Shown: piece by piece, positions 61,391 to 64,000 of the stretch
Position numbering within the stretch: the stretch's first letter is position 1
Layout of the letters: the number at the start of each line of letters is the position of its first letter
Assembly (NCBI GenBank): GCA_029260765.1
Contig: JAJDCP010000112.1
Span: 1 to 64,000, forward strand
DNA from: Planctomycetota bacterium
Lineage (GTDB): Bacteria; Planctomycetota; J058; JAJDCP01
Reading direction: 5' to 3'
DNA: 64,000 bases
The notes under the pieces: model-generated
What the model was told of the DNA's origin: nothing
Database searches by the model: none
The model's input: the letters and a program-made list of their open reading frames with translations, nothing else
Made by a program: the position numbers and the translations under genes

Positions 61391-62035
61391 ATGGACGACG
61401 AGCTGCCCTTCGATCTGAGCGCCGAAAACCTCGAGATCGGGGGCCATACGATCCAGCTCGTGCGGCCCGCCGATCCCTACTGCGCGATCGAGTGTTACCT
61501 CGAGGAGGAAGACCGCGGACCGGACGGCTTCAGCTGCGAGCTGTGGCCCAGCGCGCACGCCCTGGCCTTGATGCTGTTGCAGGCGGAGCCGGCTCCCGAC
61601 GGTCCCCTGCTGGAGTTGGGTTGTGGCCTGGGACTCGCTTCGCTCGCAGCGGCCCAGCGCGGTTTGCAGGCCCTGGCGAGCGACGCCGCAGGGCTGTGCC
61701 TGGAGATGGTCGCCGAGAGCGCGCGCCGCAACGGACTCGACACCAAAGTACAGACGCTGCGCTACGCATGGGGCGAGGCCCTGCCGCGGCGCTTTCCTTT
61801 GGTGGTCGGCGCGGACCTGCTGTACGAGGAGCAGAGCCACCAGGCTCTCTGGAACAGCCTGGAGCAAGCGCTCGCACATGGAGGGCAGGTCTGGCTGACC
61901 GACCCCGAGCGCCCCGCCACCGCCGCTTTCTTCGCCGACACGCCCGCCGGTTGGCAGGTCGAGCGCTCTGTCCTGGCTGAGGGGCTGGCACTCTACCGAC
62001 TCTGTCGTCGCTCGCCCGAAGATACCTCGCCCTGA
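61391..62035 (+). CDS. class I SAM-dependent methyltransferase
   Basis: ATG 61391 gives 214 aa; the frame opens at 61277 without homology. Motif I is LLELGCGLGLASLAAAQRG, then the acidic loop LASDAAGLCLEM and VVGADLLYEEQSHQALW. This is the pattern of family-16 / ETFB-lysine-type protein methyltransferases (GADLLYE in place of the usual motif IV). The N-terminal IQLVRPADPYCAIECYL also fits that group. Substrate unknown, probably a protein. A weak promoter (TTCAAC-17-TATCCT, 61332-61360) precedes it. Confidence 0.85.
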   Translation: MDDELPFDLSAENLEIGGHTIQLVRPADPYCAIECYLEEEDRGPDGFSCELWPSAHALALMLLQAEPAPDGPLLELGCGLGLASLAAAQRGLQALASDAAGLCLEMVAESARRNGLDTKVQTLRYAWGEALPRRFPLVVGADLLYEEQSHQALWNSLEQALAHGGQVWLTDPERPATAAFFADTPAGWQVERSVLAEGLALYRLCRRSPEDTSP

Positions 62036-62116
62036 AAAGACTGTAGCTTGGGTTCAGGTGGGCCCGCCGGTATTCTGGACTGTACTGGTAGCCATTGTTG
62101 CGGGAGACGCCTGGAC

Positions 62117-63535
62117 ATGCTGTTTCTGACTTTCGACACGCACATCCACACACACTCGATCTACTTCGGCATGGCGACTCTCTCGTCATTTCTGAAGAAG
62201 TGCGGCTTCCCCGTGGACTGGCTGCACATCCCGCGCGACTGGCCTGCCGACAAGGCCGCCGCCGAGGTCAAAGCTCGTGAGCCCGAGCTGGTCGGCGCCT
62301 CGATGATGACCTCCGACTGGCTGCGGGCTCGCGAGTTGCTGCCCGCGATCCGGGTGGCGGTGCCGGACGCGATGATCGTCGCAGGCGGCATCCACCCGAC
62401 CTTCCGGCCCGACGATGTGATCTCGCATACAGCCATCGACGCAGTCTGCGTGGGTGAGGGCGAATACCCGCTGCTCGAGCTGCTCCAGCGGCTGCAGGCA
62501 GGCGAGCCCTACCTCGACATCGAGAACTTCTGGTTCAAGTCTGAAGGCCGGCTGATCAAGAACAAGATACGGCCGGCCATCGAAGACCTCGACACGCTGC
62601 CATGGCCGGACCACGAGATGTTCCGCGAGTGGCAGTCGGGCATCGTGCAGGTGCTGACCGGGCGTGGTTGCCCGTTCAAGTGCACCTTCTGCGCCGTGCC
62701 GGCCTTCCACCAGATGTACAAGAACAACGGCAATTTCCTGCGCCGCCGCTCGGTGCGCAATGTGATCGACGAAGTCAAGCACATCATGTCCATCATGCCG
62801 GTGCACCACTTCCAGTTCATCGACGATGTCTTCACCATCCCGCGCAAGTGGGCCCTGGAGTTCGCCGAGGTCTACGGGCGCGAGGTGCGTGTCCCGTTCA
62901 CGATCATCACCCGGGTCGACACGGTCGATGCGGAAGTGCTCGACGCCTTGCGGGCGGCCAACCTCGAGGTGGTCAGTTTCGGCGTCGAGAGCGGCAGCGC
63001 CCGGCTGCGCAAGATCGTGCTGCGCCGCAAGATGACCAACGAGACCATCATCAAGGCCTTCCAGTTGTGCCATGAACGGGGCATCCAGACCAACGCCAAC
63101 TACATCGTCGGGTTCCCGGGCGAGACCCGCGAAGACATCCTGGCGACCATGCAGCTGCACCGGCAGCTGAAACCGGGCAACATCACGGTCTGGTACTTCT
63201 ACCCCTACCCAGCGACCCCACTGGAGAAGACCTGCCGCGAGGAAAACCTGCTGCCCGAGAACTTCGACTCCGAGCCGGTGTCCCACTTCAAGCCGATGCT
63301 GCGCCTGCCCGACCTGCCCGGCGACGAGCTGCTGCAGCTCCACGACGAGTTCGTGTACGGCTGGACCGACGAAGTGCTCGAGCGCGTACGCAGCATGCGG
63401 GAGATGGTGGGGATCAAGGCGCCCGAAGAGGACCTCGCGCGCATCCGCTCCTCGGTACTGGAGTTCTACCGGCTCGACGCAGACGAGCTGCAGCAACGCC
63501 CGCGGCCGCGTTGGGCGGCGATGCCTGAGATGTAG
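62117..63535 (+). CDS. cobalamin-binding-domain radical SAM protein
   Basis: ATG 62117 gives 472 aa; GGGAG lies about 11 bases upstream. Residues about 1-140 are a B12-binding-like domain (LTFDTHIHTHSIYFGMATLSSFLKKCGF; LVGASMMTSDW; AGGIHPTFRPDD; CVGEGEYPLLELL). The radical SAM cluster motif is GCPFKCTFC (about 183-191), with FIDDVFTIPRKWA, SFGVESGSARLRK and NYIVGFPGETREDI as barrel motifs. B12-radical SAM enzymes methylate or rearrange unactivated carbons in lipid, hopanoid or natural-product pathways; the substrate is unknown. No pathway partner is adjacent. Confidence 0.92.
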   Translation: MLFLTFDTHIHTHSIYFGMATLSSFLKKCGFPVDWLHIPRDWPADKAAAEVKAREPELVGASMMTSDWLRARELLPAIRVAVPDAMIVAGGIHPTFRPDDVISHTAIDAVCVGEGEYPLLELLQRLQAGEPYLDIENFWFKSEGRLIKNKIRPAIEDLDTLPWPDHEMFREWQSGIVQVLTGRGCPFKCTFCAVPAFHQMYKNNGNFLRRRSVRNVIDEVKHIMSIMPVHHFQFIDDVFTIPRKWALEFAEVYGREVRVPFTIITRVDTVDAEVLDALRAANLEVVSFGVESGSARLRKIVLRRKMTNETIIKAFQLCHERGIQTNANYIVGFPGETREDILATMQLHRQLKPGNITVWYFYPYPATPLEKTCREENLLPENFDSEPVSHFKPMLRLPDLPGDELLQLHDEFVYGWTDEVLERVRSMREMVGIKAPEEDLARIRSSVLEFYRLDADELQQRPRPRWAAMPEM

Positions 63536-63600
63536 GCCCCCTGGCCCAGCGATTCGGTCCCCGGGCTCCCGGACCCATCCTCCATTATTGGAGTTCCCTC

Positions 63601-64000
63601 ATGCGCAAGATCCTGGTCAGCCTTCTCGCCCTGCTGTGCCACGCCAGCGCCCAGGAGGCAGCTCTGGCCGGCCTGGCAGAGATGCTCGGCAGCGACGCGG
63701 ACAGTCTCGTGCTCTACCGCTTCCGCGACGCAACCTGGGACGGCGTCTACTGGACCAGCGATAACGCTCGCGAACGCCCCAACCCAGAGCTGCCGCACAA
63801 AGGACTGTCGGTGGAAGCGCTCCAGCCTCTGCGGCTGGCCGCCGACGATAGCCTGTACCTCGCCGACGGCGAGACCCTCTCGCACTCCTATGTGTTGGAG
63901 ATCATCAAAGCAGGACGCCCCGAGTACCGCATCGACGTCCACACCGACGGCGAGGGCGTGGCGTGCCTGTTCTTGATCGACCACACGGACAGCGTGTTCG
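63601..64000 (+). CDS. secreted protein, N-terminal part (runs off the window)
   Basis: ATG 63601 follows GGAG and begins a signal peptide (RKILVSLLALLCHASAQE, cleavage after ASA). The next 115 residues (SLVLYRFRDATWDGVYWTSD; SHSYVLEIIKAGRPEYRIDV) look like a mixed alpha/beta soluble domain. The frame is open to the window edge, so the C-terminus is not seen. No family is recognised. Confidence 0.75.
   Translation, partial: MRKILVSLLALLCHASAQEAALAGLAEMLGSDADSLVLYRFRDATWDGVYWTSDNARERPNPELPHKGLSVEALQPLRLAADDSLYLADGETLSHSYVLEIIKAGRPEYRIDVHTDGEGVACLFLIDHTDSVF

Overview
The window is high-GC DNA from a diderm bacterium. It encodes many lipoproteins with Gly/Ser-rich linkers, zinc-ribbon and TPR Ser/Thr kinases, HEAT/WD40 secreted proteins and carboxypeptidase-regulatory-like domains, and Shine-Dalgarno sites are clear. 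Together these fit a planctomycete-like lineage best, but there is no rRNA or ribosomal protein gene to fix the taxonomy.

Layout. 0.2-13.7 kb: one strand of mostly exported proteins, namely a lipoprotein of unknown function, a HEAT-like protein, a neutral-ceramidase-like lipoprotein, a giant purple-acid-phosphatase/ceramidase fusion, a WD40 lipoprotein and a HEAT-repeat protein. 13.7-17.2 kb: FetAB-type ABC exporter (minus) and a PadR-regulator/APC-permease pair (plus). 17.3-17.8 kb: tmRNA (ssrA) with readable tag, promoter and terminator. 18-24.8 kb: housekeeping genes (flavoprotein, M20 peptidase, FKBP, Na/Pi-PhoU transporter). 25-29 kb: a signalling cluster (zinc-ribbon kinase, Hpt protein, kinase with two receiver domains). 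29-40 kb: hemopexin-repeat phosphodiesterase, GNAT, GshB-like ATP-grasp, giant MscS channel, MarC, crotonase.

From about 40 to 57.6 kb the character changes. Intact genes (565-aa unknown protein, two-domain peptidoglycan hydrolase, Cys-rich protein, small membrane proteins, TPR kinase) alternate with a gene graveyard: C-terminal stubs of uvrA and (at 31.3 kb) pstB, an IS91-like transposase scrap, a membrane protein with an in-frame amber, shuffled carboxypeptidase-like fragments, a frameshifted metallophosphoesterase with Asp-to-Asn changes, and a head-to-head zinc-ribbon/sirtuin pair that has lost both 5' ends. Small inverted and tandem repeats fill the gaps. 57.6-64 kb returns to ordinary genes (smc, methyltransferase, B12-dependent radical SAM, start of a secreted protein).

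Most interesting items: a possible 19-aa peptide gene with SD and an immediate terminator (40.60-40.69 kb); the Hpt/kinase-REC-REC operon; the in-frame fusion joining a C-terminal sorting-like signal to a lipoprotein signal; the two-domain peptidoglycan hydrolase; and the decay zone itself. All family names come from reading motifs by eye, without database searches.
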